Of a stretch of 64,000 nucleotides of DNA, positions 55,474-63,348 are shown piece after piece. Location of the stretch: NCBI GenBank assembly GCA_934660915.1, contig CAKUIF010000007.1:1-64000 (forward strand), read 5' to 3'. The notes under the pieces were generated by a model. It did not search any database. It was not told the DNA's origin and saw only the letters and a program-made list of their open reading frames with translations. Position numbers and translations under genes: made by a program. Positions within the stretch are counted from its first letter, which is position 1; the number at the start of each line of letters is the position of its first letter. This stretch comes from an uncultured Olsenella sp. GTDB taxonomy: Bacteria; Actinomycetota; Coriobacteriia; Coriobacteriales; Atopobiaceae.

Positions 55474-55568
55474 ACGGCAGGCCCACCAACCAATCCAGCC
55501 AGGCAAAAACGATTGCCAAATCAGACAGGCTGAAATAGCTGCCAAATCAGACAGGCTGAAATAGCAGG
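55474..55568. repeat. Palindromic repeat family A, right copy, inverted
   Basis: Two tandem GCCAAATCAGACAGGCTGAA words follow CCAGGCAAAAACG. Read on the minus strand it matches 54659-54739 closely, so the toxin-antitoxin genes sit inside an inverted repeat of about 80 nt. Confidence 0.85.
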
Positions 55569-55600
55569 TATGGTATAGTCCGTCTCGACAACTGCATATC

Positions 55601-55695
55601 GTCCAGGGGAGCTGGGACAGAAGGCCCGGCTGAGAGGAGCGACCCCAAGCCGCTCGACCCTTGAACCTGATGCGGGTAATTCCGACGAAGGGAGT
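55601..55695 (+). promoter_or_regulatory. TPP riboswitch (THI element)
   Basis: Conserved blocks are present in order: CAGGGGAGCTGGGACAGAAG, GGCTGAGAGGAGCGACCCC, and GACCCTTGAACCTGATGCGG followed by GTAATTCCGACGAAGGGAG. The last block contains the ribosome-binding site for thiC, so ligand binding probably blocks translation directly. A -10-like TATAGT lies at about 55573. Confidence 0.96.
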
Positions 55696-55699
55696 GCGT

Positions 55700-57004
55700 A
55701 TGACGCAGATCGATGCTGCACGTCGCGGCGAGATCACCCCACAAATCGCGCAAGTGGCCAAAGACGAGTTCCGGGATCCGGAGTTCGTCCGTGAAGGCGT
55801 GGCTGCCGGTCGCATCGCGATTCCGGCAAACATTAACCACCCGAACCTGCGCGCCTGCGGCGTGGGCGAGGGCCTTCGCACGAAGGTCAACGTCAACCTC
55901 GGCATCTCGGGCGACATCCAGGATGCGCCCCAGGAGTGGGAGAAGGTCGCCATCGCCCAGAAGTACGGCGCCGATGCCATCATGGACCTCTCCAACTCCG
56001 GCAAGACGCGCGTGTTCCGCCGTCAGCTCATCGAGAAGACCCCGCTGATGGTGGGCACCGTCCCCATGTACGACGCAATCGGCTACCTCGAGACCCCGCT
56101 CGTCAAGCTTACCGGCGACGACCTGCTGCGCGTCGTGAGGGCGCACGCCGAGGACGGCGTCGACTTCATGACGATCCACGCCGGCTTCAACCGCCGCGTG
56201 CTCGACACCTTCATGGAGACGGGTCGCCTTACCAACATCGTCTCGCGCGGCGGAAGCCTGCTGTTCGGCTGGATGATGACCACCGGCAAGGAGAACCCCT
56301 TCTACGAGCGCTTCGACGAGGTGCTCGAGATTTGCCACGAGTACGACGTGACCATCAGCCTGGGCGACGCCTGCCGCGGCGGCTCGACCTACGATGCCAC
56401 CGACGCGTCCGAGGTGGCCGAGCTCGTTGAGCTGGGCAAGCTCACCAAGCGCGCCTGGGACGCCGGCGTCCAGGTGGTCGTCGAGGGCCCGGGCCACATG
56501 GCCCTGGACGAGGTCGCGGCAAACATGAAGCTCCAGAAGCGCCTGTGCCACAACGCGCCGTTCTATGTGCTCGGGCCCCTTGTGACGGACATCGCGCCCG
56601 GCTACGACCACATCACCGCTGCCATCGGCGGCGCCGTGGCCGCGAGCACCGGTGCCGACTGGCTCTGCTACGTGACGCCTGCCGAGCACCTGAGGCTCCC
56701 CGACGCCAACGACGTCCGCGAGGGCCTCGTTGCCACGCGCATCGCCGCGCACGCCGCCGACATCGCCAAGGGCGTCCCGCACGCCCGCGATATCGACAAC
56801 AAGATGAGCGCCGCCCGCCGCCGCGTGGACTGGGACGGCATGTGGGAGTGCGCCCTCGATCCCGAGCGCGCGCAGGAGATCCTGGCCCAGGCGCCGCCCT
56901 CGGAGGACGGCACGTGCACGATGTGCGGAAAGATGTGCGCCGCGCGCACCGTTAACCGCATCATGGAGGGCCTGACCATCGACCTGGGAGAGGACGAGAA
57001 GTAA
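55700..57004 (+). CDS. thiC: Phosphomethylpyrimidine synthase ThiC
   Basis: 434 residues, the short form. A radical SAM-type enzyme making HMP-phosphate from aminoimidazole ribotide. The C-terminal cluster motif CTMCGKMCAAR supplies the CxxCx4C ligands. NSGKTRVFRR, IHAGFNRRVL and GDACRGGSTYD are family blocks. The ATG at 55700 lies 6-7 nt after GAAGGGAG of the riboswitch. It is the first gene of thiC-thiM-thiE-thiD, and all joints are 1-nt overlaps. Confidence 0.97.
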   Translation: MTQIDAARRGEITPQIAQVAKDEFRDPEFVREGVAAGRIAIPANINHPNLRACGVGEGLRTKVNVNLGISGDIQDAPQEWEKVAIAQKYGADAIMDLSNSGKTRVFRRQLIEKTPLMVGTVPMYDAIGYLETPLVKLTGDDLLRVVRAHAEDGVDFMTIHAGFNRRVLDTFMETGRLTNIVSRGGSLLFGWMMTTGKENPFYERFDEVLEICHEYDVTISLGDACRGGSTYDATDASEVAELVELGKLTKRAWDAGVQVVVEGPGHMALDEVAANMKLQKRLCHNAPFYVLGPLVTDIAPGYDHITAAIGGAVAASTGADWLCYVTPAEHLRLPDANDVREGLVATRIAAHAADIAKGVPHARDIDNKMSAARRRVDWDGMWECALDPERAQEILAQAPPSEDGTCTMCGKMCAARTVNRIMEGLTIDLGEDEK

Positions 57005-57840
57005 TGACCGAGTTTGATTTCGTGGGCGCCGCGCTCGACGAGGTTCGCGCTTCTTGCCCGCTGGTGCACTGCATCACCAACTACGTGACCGTCAACGACT
57101 GCGCCAACGCGCTTCTGGCCATCGGCGGAAGCCCCATCATGAGCGACGAGCCCGCCGACGCGGCCCAGATCACGCGCATCTGCGGCGGTCTCGACTTGAA
57201 CATCGGCACCCTGAACAGCCGCTCCATCGAGGGTATGCACGCCGCCGGCAAGGTCGCCGGCGAGCTCGGCCACAAGATCCTGCTCGATCCCGTCGGCGCC
57301 GGCGCTTCCGACCTGCGCACGGATACCGCGAGCGCGCTTCTGGACGAGCTGCCGGTCACGCTTTTGCGCGGCAACATGAGCGAGGTCAAGGCCGTCGCCG
57401 GCGCCGCGGCCGCCACGCGAGGCGTCGACGCGAACCCGGACGACGCCGTGACCGACGAGAACCTCGCCGAGTCCGCCGCCTTCATCCGCTCCCTCGCGGC
57501 AAAGGCCGGCTGCGTCGTGGCCGTCACCGGCGCGATCGACCTCATCGCCGATGCCGACCGCGCGTATGCCGTGCGCAACGGCCTGCCCGTCATGGGCAAG
57601 GTCACGGGCACGGGCTGCATGCTCTCGGCCATCGCACCGGCCTTCCTCGTGGCCCACGGCGACGCGCTCGAGGCCGCCGTCGCCGCGGTTGCGGCCATGG
57701 GCCTTGCCGGCCAGGTCGCTGGCAGCCGCATGGGCGAGCTCGACGGCAACGGGAGCTTCCGCACGTATTTGCTCGACGCGCTCTACAACATGACGGGCGA
57801 GCAGCTCGCGGCCGGCGCCCTCGTGCAGAGGGTCGCGTAA
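57004..57840 (+). CDS. thiM: Hydroxyethylthiazole kinase
   Basis: 278 residues. Ribokinase-like fold; CITNYVTVNDCANALLAIGG at the start and GKVTGTGCMLSAIAPAFL near 198 (phosphate-binding GTGC) identify ThiM. It phosphorylates salvaged thiazole alcohol. No thiazole-synthesis genes (thiG, thiH, thiS) lie in this operon, so the thiazole half may be salvaged or made elsewhere. It starts within the thiC stop (TAATG). Confidence 0.95.
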   Translation: MTEFDFVGAALDEVRASCPLVHCITNYVTVNDCANALLAIGGSPIMSDEPADAAQITRICGGLDLNIGTLNSRSIEGMHAAGKVAGELGHKILLDPVGAGASDLRTDTASALLDELPVTLLRGNMSEVKAVAGAAAATRGVDANPDDAVTDENLAESAAFIRSLAAKAGCVVAVTGAIDLIADADRAYAVRNGLPVMGKVTGTGCMLSAIAPAFLVAHGDALEAAVAAVAAMGLAGQVAGSRMGELDGNGSFRTYLLDALYNMTGEQLAAGALVQRVA

Positions 57841-58526
57841 TGGCCGCTGGAAAGAAGGACGTTCCCTGTGCCCGCGGCAAGTGGTCTGCCGAGGATATCC
57901 GCAGCTCGATGCTCCTCTATGCCGTGACCGACCGCGCTTGGCTGCGGGGCCGCAGCCTCGCCGACTGCGTGCGCGAGGCCGTGGAGGGTGGCGTTACCTT
58001 CGTCCAGCTCCGCGAGAAGAGCGCAGGGCACGACGAGGCCGCCCTTCTTGCCCGGGAGCTCAAGGCGGTGTGCGCCGAGGCGGGCGTCCCGTTCGTGATC
58101 GACGACGACGTGGCGCTCGCGGCCGAGGTGGGCGCCGACGGCGTGCACGTGGGCCAGTCCGACATGGCCTGTGCGGAGGCCCGCCGCATCTTGGGTGAGG
58201 ACGCGATCGTGGGCGTGAGCGCCCAGACGGTGGACGAGGCGCTCGCCGCCCAGGCAGCCGGCGCCGATTACCTTGGTGTGGGCGCCCTGCATCCCACGCC
58301 GACCAAGCCCGATGCCGTCGACGTCACCATGGATGAGCTGCGGCGCATTTGCGGGGCGGTCTCCATCCCCGTCGTCGGGATCGGTGGCGTCGACGCGGCG
58401 AGCGCCCATGAGCTCGCGGGTTCCGGCGTGGCTGGGGGAGCGGTCGTCTCGGCGATCTTTGCCGCCGACGATTGTCGCCTCGCGTCGGCTGAGCTTGCCC
58501 GCGAGCTCGCGAAGGTCGTTTCGTGA
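57840..58526 (+). CDS. thiE: Thiamine-phosphate synthase
   Basis: 228 residues. TIM-barrel enzyme joining HMP-diphosphate and thiazole phosphate. VTFVQLREKSAG near 57, GADGVHVGQSDM near 100, GVGALHPTPTKPDA near 143 and VVGIGGVDAAS near 178 are ThiE signatures. It starts in the thiM stop codon (TAATG). A GGAAAGAAGG word lies just after the start. Confidence 0.96.
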   Translation: MAAGKKDVPCARGKWSAEDIRSSMLLYAVTDRAWLRGRSLADCVREAVEGGVTFVQLREKSAGHDEAALLARELKAVCAEAGVPFVIDDDVALAAEVGADGVHVGQSDMACAEARRILGEDAIVGVSAQTVDEALAAQAAGADYLGVGALHPTPTKPDAVDVTMDELRRICGAVSIPVVGIGGVDAASAHELAGSGVAGGAVVSAIFAADDCRLASAELARELAKVVS

Positions 58527-59353
58527 TGAGCGCCGAGGCCCTGTCCTGCCCGCGACGCCCCAAGTCGGTCCTGAGCATCGCCGGCTCCGACTCCTCGGGC
58601 GGCGCGGGCATCCAGGCGGACATAAAGACCATCGAGGCGCTGGGCCTCTACGCCCAGACCGCCATCACGGCCCTCACCGCGCAGAACACGACGGGGGTGG
58701 CTGCCGTTGCCGCCACGGAGCCCTCGATGGTCGCCGCCCAGATCGACGCCGTGTTTGCCGACATCGTTCCCGATGCCGTTAAGGTCGGGATGGTTCCGAC
58801 CGGCGACGTTGCCCGAGCAATCGTCGACCGCCTGCGCGCCCATGGCGCCCGCAACGTCGTCGTCGATCCGGTAATGGTGGCAACGAGCGGCGCCGCGCTC
58901 TCGGATGAGGGCGCCGTGTCCTCCGAGCTCTTCGGCATGGCCACGGTGGTGACGCCGAATATCCCCGAGGCGGAGGCGCTCTTGGGGCGGGTGGCCCGGC
59001 GAGGGTGCCGCATTGCTTCGGAAGACGACGCCGAGCATGCGGCAAGGGCGCTTACCGAGCACTTCGGCTGCGCGTTTCTCGTCAAGGGAGGGCACGGCGC
59101 CCACGACGCCAACGACGTGCTCGTCACGCCGGCGGGTGACGTCTGCTGGCTTCGCGCCAAGCGCGTCGACAACCCGAATACGCACGGCACCGGCTGCACC
59201 CTCTCGTCCGCGATTGCCTGCGGGCTTGCCCAGGGGCTGAGCTTGGCGGCCGCCGTCGAAGGCGCAAAGAAGTACCTCGACGGTTGTCTGCGGGCCTACC
59301 TCGATCTGGGTCATGGCTCCGGGCCCCTCGATCACATGTGGCGGTTCTTCTGA
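58526..59353 (+). CDS. thiD: Phosphomethylpyrimidine kinase
   Basis: 275 residues. Ribokinase-fold HMP/HMP-P kinase: VLSIAGSDSSGGAGIQADIK near 15-34, VDPVMVATSGAAL near 112, LVKGGHG near 188 and NTHGTGCTLSSAIA near 216. ATG overlaps the thiE stop; GTG at 58523 is also in frame. It supplies HMP-diphosphate to ThiE. A strong terminator follows at 59408. Confidence 0.96.
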   Translation: MSAEALSCPRRPKSVLSIAGSDSSGGAGIQADIKTIEALGLYAQTAITALTAQNTTGVAAVAATEPSMVAAQIDAVFADIVPDAVKVGMVPTGDVARAIVDRLRAHGARNVVVDPVMVATSGAALSDEGAVSSELFGMATVVTPNIPEAEALLGRVARRGCRIASEDDAEHAARALTEHFGCAFLVKGGHGAHDANDVLVTPAGDVCWLRAKRVDNPNTHGTGCTLSSAIACGLAQGLSLAAAVEGAKKYLDGCLRAYLDLGHGSGPLDHMWRFF

Positions 59354-59736
59354 TCGGGAGTCCTGTTCTTGCAAGTTGGCGTCGAATTTCAACACATAAG
59401 CTCACTGGGGAGACGAATTGCGCGCTTGCGCTGTTCGTCTCCCTTTTTGCGAATCTAAGACCCCCTTTGCTTTTCTGACCGGCCATTCCCTTATCGGTCA
59501 ATTGTTGTCACAACCGTCGGTTATCCTCCGAGCAAAAGGGCGGGGTTGCTATTAGTTCGAGGTCTGTTGCCGTACCCTCCCGCGTGAAGAATAAGAAACT
59601 GGAGCAGTTTTGCTTCAACAGCATGTAAAACAAATACAGGGGGGTACATGTTTAACTTCACATATTGCTGTTTACCTGATTTCGGGGTAAAAATGCAGGT
59701 ATGGCATGTGCCGTTGCAACAGAATGGGGGATGGAT
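59354..59736. other. 383-bp region between thiD and the first winged-helix gene
   Basis: It holds the thi operon terminator (59408-59448) and then an AT-rich stretch (about 59580-59700) that should carry the promoter of the next gene. A GGGGGGTACAT word at 59639 recurs as GAGGGGGTACAT near 60898. No gene seen. Confidence 0.6.
59408..59448 (+). terminator. Terminator of the thiCMED operon
   Basis: GGGAGACGAA (59408-59417) pairs exactly with 59434-59443. Five T follow. Confidence 0.9.
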
Positions 59737-60138
59737 ATGAGCTCGTACGAAGAAGGTACGATTCCCGATATAACCCCCGTTGACGAATCCTTACATAGTG
59801 TCGACGAGTCCGGTGCGAGCTTCTCTCCAGAAAGATGGCCGAAGTGGATGGAGGCGGGCAGGCAAAAGGGCCCAGACCACCTCACCCCGACCCAACGTCG
59901 AATACTTGCCTTCATCGTCGAGCATCAAGCCGGCGAGGGCGCCGTGGCGCTTACAAAGCGCGAGATCGCTGCTCATCTAAAGAAGAGCGAGAAGACCGTT
60001 GACCGCCTCATTGCCGATCTCCGCCATAGGAAGCTCGTCGACTCCGCTCCTCGGTTTACGAGCGCGGGCGGGCAGGTCGCCAATGCGTATAAGGTGACGG
60101 CTGCTGTCCGCAAGAAATACCCGGTGCTGTTCGAGTAG
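59737..60138 (+). CDS. Winged-helix DNA-binding protein 1
   Basis: About 133 residues. The C-terminal two thirds form a winged HTH: LTPTQRRILAFIVEHQ, then ALTKREIAAHLKKSEKTVDR and GGQVANAYKVT as the wing. The N-terminus is acidic and has no known motif. The start is chosen after GGGGG; ATG 59731 and 59701 are alternatives. It is clearly paralogous to the convergent protein at 60510-60824, and the two face an array of 13-bp palindromes lying between their 3' ends. No family name recognised. Confidence 0.75.
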   Translation: MSSYEEGTIPDITPVDESLHSVDESGASFSPERWPKWMEAGRQKGPDHLTPTQRRILAFIVEHQAGEGAVALTKREIAAHLKKSEKTVDRLIADLRHRKLVDSAPRFTSAGGQVANAYKVTAAVRKKYPVLFE

Positions 60139-60183
60139 GGCGGGCGCAGCGTCCGCGTGCTCGCGCGCACTTCTCCTCAAGTA

Positions 60184-60454
60184 GTGAAGGCTTCACAAGT
60201 ATCGCCGAGTTTCGATAACGCATCTACCTGCGGGTTTATTAACGCGGCTGCAAGTCGTGAAGCCTTCACAGCTCGTGAAGCCTTCACGACTTTCGCTGCT
60301 GGGTAGCCCATGAGTCTTGGCCGCGCCCTCCTGCACCCTCCCCGCAAGTTGTGAAGCCTTCACAACTCTCGCCGTTTTGCGGCAACGCACCTACCTGCGG
60401 GTTTGCAAACGTGTCCGTAAGTCGTGAAGCCTTCAAGACTTGTGAAGCCTTCAC
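60184..60454. repeat. Array of six GTGAAGSCTTCAC palindromes with two conserved cores
   Basis: Sites: 60184-60196, 60257-60269, 60275-60287, 60351-60363, 60424-60436 (last base changed), 60442-60454. They form two units, each site-core-site-site. The cores ACGCATCTACCTGCGGGTTT and ACGCACCTACCTGCGGGTTT start near 60218 and 60386. The core also occurs at about 2374 with other arms. With its flanks it fills the 371-nt space between the two winged-helix genes. Confidence 0.9.
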
Positions 60455-60509
60455 AACCCTCGCGGGCGGGGAGATTCTGCAGGCAGGGAGGTTCCGCAGG
60501 ACACGACTT

Positions 60510-60824
60510 CTACGGGCGCGGGTCGGTGGGTGCGATCGCGAGCAGGCTCGGGAGCTTTCTTCTGCATAGGGCGGTTAGGCGGTAGAGGTTGGCGGCCTGG
60601 CCGCCGTTCTCGTTGTGCTCCGCCTTTGCGCGCACAAGACCCTTAACGCGTAGAACGCGCAGGCCGTTTTCAATGGTGGCGACGGAGTATCCGAGCTCCT
60701 CGGCAAGCTTGCGCTTGCTGATCGCAATGCCTCCGTCGCTGTCGGAGGCGGCTATGTGCCGAAGGATTTGTTTTTGAGAGGGGCTTAACGAGAGGTCTGA
60801 TTTCCTCCCGGTACATTTTCTCAT
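60510..60824 (-). CDS. Winged-helix DNA-binding protein 2
   Basis: 104 residues. Winged HTH similar to the protein at 59737: LSPSQKQILRHIAASDSDGG, ISKRKLAEELGYSVATIENG, then GGQAANLYRLTALCRRK. It lacks the long N-terminus of its paralogue. It is convergent with that gene, and the palindrome array lies between them. The ribosome-binding site (GGAATGAAG) is weak. Possible autoregulator or binder of the palindromes; inference only. Confidence 0.72.
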   Translation of the reverse strand: MRKCTGRKSDLSLSPSQKQILRHIAASDSDGGIAISKRKLAEELGYSVATIENGLRVLRVKGLVRAKAEHNENGGQAANLYRLTALCRRKLPSLLAIAPTDPRP

Positions 60825-61301
60825 TCTTACTTCATTCCAAAAAGCTGTTTAGTGAAGACATATAAGTTTCGAAGATGCAAGAAGGAAAATCAAAAGGAGG
60901 GGGTACATTCGGAATAAGACGAGCTATGCGAGCTGTTTAGCTAGATGTAGATATTGTGAAGCGCTCCAGGAGCCTCAAATTAATACTGGAACTAAAAAAT
61001 ATACCCCCTGGTCTATTATCTAGTACTCCTCGGGGGGGGGGGGTAGTCATAAGCCGCAATCATGGTAAAGGCGGTCTTCACCTCGAACTGATTGGCTTGC
61101 GCGGAATCTGATGAGGACAGCGACCAAAATTACCAATCGCGGCTTTGGGGAACCAGGGACTCCTCTATTTGCACTCATCACATAAAACATGAAGTCATGT
61201 GAAAACGCCGTCAGCGTCATTTTGCAGAAAAATAAGCAAATACGACTCTTATAGCGGTTCGACGTCTGCTTGTGCGCTGCCGCTCGTCAGAAGGAGAAGA
61301 A
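60825..61301. other. 477-bp AT-rich region with a 12-G tract
   Basis: It lies between the divergent winged-helix gene and the surface-protein gene. It contains GAGGGGGTACAT near 60898, a related word on the minus strand near 61000, and a run of 12 G at 61032-61043, 258 nt upstream of the surface-protein start. No gene seen; it probably holds promoters for both sides. Confidence 0.65.
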
Positions 61302-63284
61302 ATGAAGATGAACCGAACGAGCGCAGCTGCTGCCGTGATCGCAGCCGGTCTGGTCGCATCTCTGGGCGCCCTCGCTCCTGCCACGGTGAGCGCCGACGAG
61401 CTGACTGCCGCAGCGCCCGCTACTACCTCTCAGTCCGCCGATGCCGAGGATCCCGCCGCCGACGTTGCTGACGGTGCTGCCGCCGATGCTGATGCTGCGC
61501 CCAGCGATGACGCCGTCGTCTCCGCAGTTTCCGCCGTCGCTTTGAGCGACGAGTCGACCACTGCCGCTCCCGAGGCGAAGGCCCCCGTTTCCGAACCCGT
61601 GGCAAAGATCGGTGAGACAGGCTACGCAACCCTCGACGATGCCGTCGCCGCCGCTAAGGATGGCGACACAATCGAGCTGTGCAAGGATGCCGAGACCAAG
61701 AATGGCTTTGGCCTTGATAGCACGAACCTTACGGTTAATGGCAATAACCATACCATTACCGCCAACAAGCTCGGCATATATCTCTACAAGGGCAGTAAAC
61801 CCGCGACGCTTACGTTCAATAATGTCACGCTTAACATGACGCCTGTCGAAGGAACTCCTATGGAAGGCGGCGAAAAGAAAACCTGGGCTGTTGCTGTTCT
61901 CAACTACGATTGCCACGCGATTTTCAACAATTCGACCATCACCATGGCACAGGCTGGCAGCGTGAACACGGGTGCCTATTTCCACGCCGGCGCGAAGCTG
62001 ACGCTCAATAACTCGAAGATGTCGGTGAAAGGTTTCTCCTCGAACGGCTTTGCCACCGAGACTCCGGCAACGACGCCCTATTCGACCGAGGTTAACGTCA
62101 TGAGTGGTTCCGACCTTGAGATCGCGAACAATTATGCGGGATTTACCAACAACTTTCAGGTCACGGTTGATGGCTCCAAGCTCACGGATTCGAACAATCG
62201 CGCGCATGGCTCGAATGGTTCTGACTTCATTATTCGCAACGAGTCAGTCGTAAACGTGAGCGGCAATGGCTCGCATGGCATGTCCGCCCGCAACGTTTCA
62301 ATCTCCGCTTCTTCTAAGGTCGCCTGCAATGACAACGGTTATTCAGGCCTCTATTTCACGGGGAAGCTCGACATTGACGGAACGTCGTCTTTGACGGTTG
62401 ACCGCAATGCGGGAAAGGGCGGTGGCGGCCTCCGGGCGATGGCGTCTACTGCCACGGGTCATGTTGCTTCCGGCGCCGTGGTTGAGGTTTGCGACAATAA
62501 GCGCAATGGCCTTGAAAACAAGGGCTCCTTCACGTTCGAGGAGGGTTCTAAACTAACAATCACCGGTAACCATGAGACGGGTAACGGCGGCGGTGTCTTT
62601 AACTACGCCTCCGGCATGCTCACGCTTCCCTCCGATGCCATCATTTACAATAACCATGCTGACAAGTCCGGCGACGACATCTGCAGCAAGGGTTTTATCA
62701 GTTTTGGCGGAACGGGTGCCGACTGGACGCTGAATGACTGCAACCACACGATTGACGGCTGGTATGTTGACGGGAAGGACTCTCGTTGGTCCGCTCACGA
62801 AGAGCCCAAGTTCACGGCACTTGCCCAGCCCGGCAAGTACGAGGGTGAGGTTGCCTTCAAGGCTGCCCACGGCCTCGTGAAAGTCGACTACCAGTACGTC
62901 GGCGACAAGCCCGCGAACGCTGTGCTGCCCGATGACGACGAGGGCCTCGAGGTTGGTTCTTCCTACACCGCCCAGACTCAGGACCCCGTCGACGGCTGGA
63001 CCTTCGCTGGCTGGTACACCGACGAAGCCTGCACCACCAAGTGGGTCGACGGCACTGAGCTGCCCGGCTCCATGACGCTCTACGGCAAGTGGACCAAGAA
63101 CCCCGAGGCTCCTGCGACGCCTGCGGAAACCCAGAAGCCCACGACGAACAAGCCCGCAAAGAAGCAGGTAAAGAAGAGCGTCCCGAAGACCGGCGATGAG
63201 ACTTCCTCAGCTTTGCCGTTCGCGCTGTTCGGCGGTGCCGCTGCCGTAATTGGCCTGGGCGTTAAATCGCGCCGCCACGAGTAA
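61302..63284 (+). CDS. Cell-wall-anchored surface protein (beta-helix, InlB-type repeat, VPKTG)
   Basis: 660 residues. Signal peptide (about 1-30, ending TVSA), an Ala-rich stretch, then ATLDDAVAAAKDGDTIELCK and many Asn-rich repeats typical of a right-handed beta-helix (about 100-480). Next comes a Listeria/Bacteroides-type repeat (WTFAGWYTDEAC...MTLYGKW, about 560-600), and last a sorting signal VPKTGDE, hydrophobic helix, SRRHE. It is probably linked to peptidoglycan by sortase. The start follows AAGGAGAAG. An adhesin role is inferred. Confidence 0.9.
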   Translation: MKMNRTSAAAAVIAAGLVASLGALAPATVSADELTAAAPATTSQSADAEDPAADVADGAAADADAAPSDDAVVSAVSAVALSDESTTAAPEAKAPVSEPVAKIGETGYATLDDAVAAAKDGDTIELCKDAETKNGFGLDSTNLTVNGNNHTITANKLGIYLYKGSKPATLTFNNVTLNMTPVEGTPMEGGEKKTWAVAVLNYDCHAIFNNSTITMAQAGSVNTGAYFHAGAKLTLNNSKMSVKGFSSNGFATETPATTPYSTEVNVMSGSDLEIANNYAGFTNNFQVTVDGSKLTDSNNRAHGSNGSDFIIRNESVVNVSGNGSHGMSARNVSISASSKVACNDNGYSGLYFTGKLDIDGTSSLTVDRNAGKGGGGLRAMASTATGHVASGAVVEVCDNKRNGLENKGSFTFEEGSKLTITGNHETGNGGGVFNYASGMLTLPSDAIIYNNHADKSGDDICSKGFISFGGTGADWTLNDCNHTIDGWYVDGKDSRWSAHEEPKFTALAQPGKYEGEVAFKAAHGLVKVDYQYVGDKPANAVLPDDDEGLEVGSSYTAQTQDPVDGWTFAGWYTDEACTTKWVDGTELPGSMTLYGKWTKNPEAPATPAETQKPTTNKPAKKQVKKSVPKTGDETSSALPFALFGGAAAVIGLGVKSRRHE

Positions 63285-63297
63285 GGCCTAGTATTGT

Positions 63298-63332
63298 GTC
63301 CCGGGGAACCGTTTGGGTCCCCGGGACTTTTT
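63298..63332 (+). terminator. Terminator after the surface-protein gene
   Basis: GTCCCGGGGAACC (63298-63310) pairs with 63315-63327 with one wobble. Five T follow. Confidence 0.9.
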
Positions 63333-63348
63333 GTTTAAGGAGAGGACA

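Noticed and set aside
60184..60454. CRISPR array
   Set aside because: The repeats are 13-bp palindromes with irregular spacing, the long spacers are similar to each other, and there are no cas genes.
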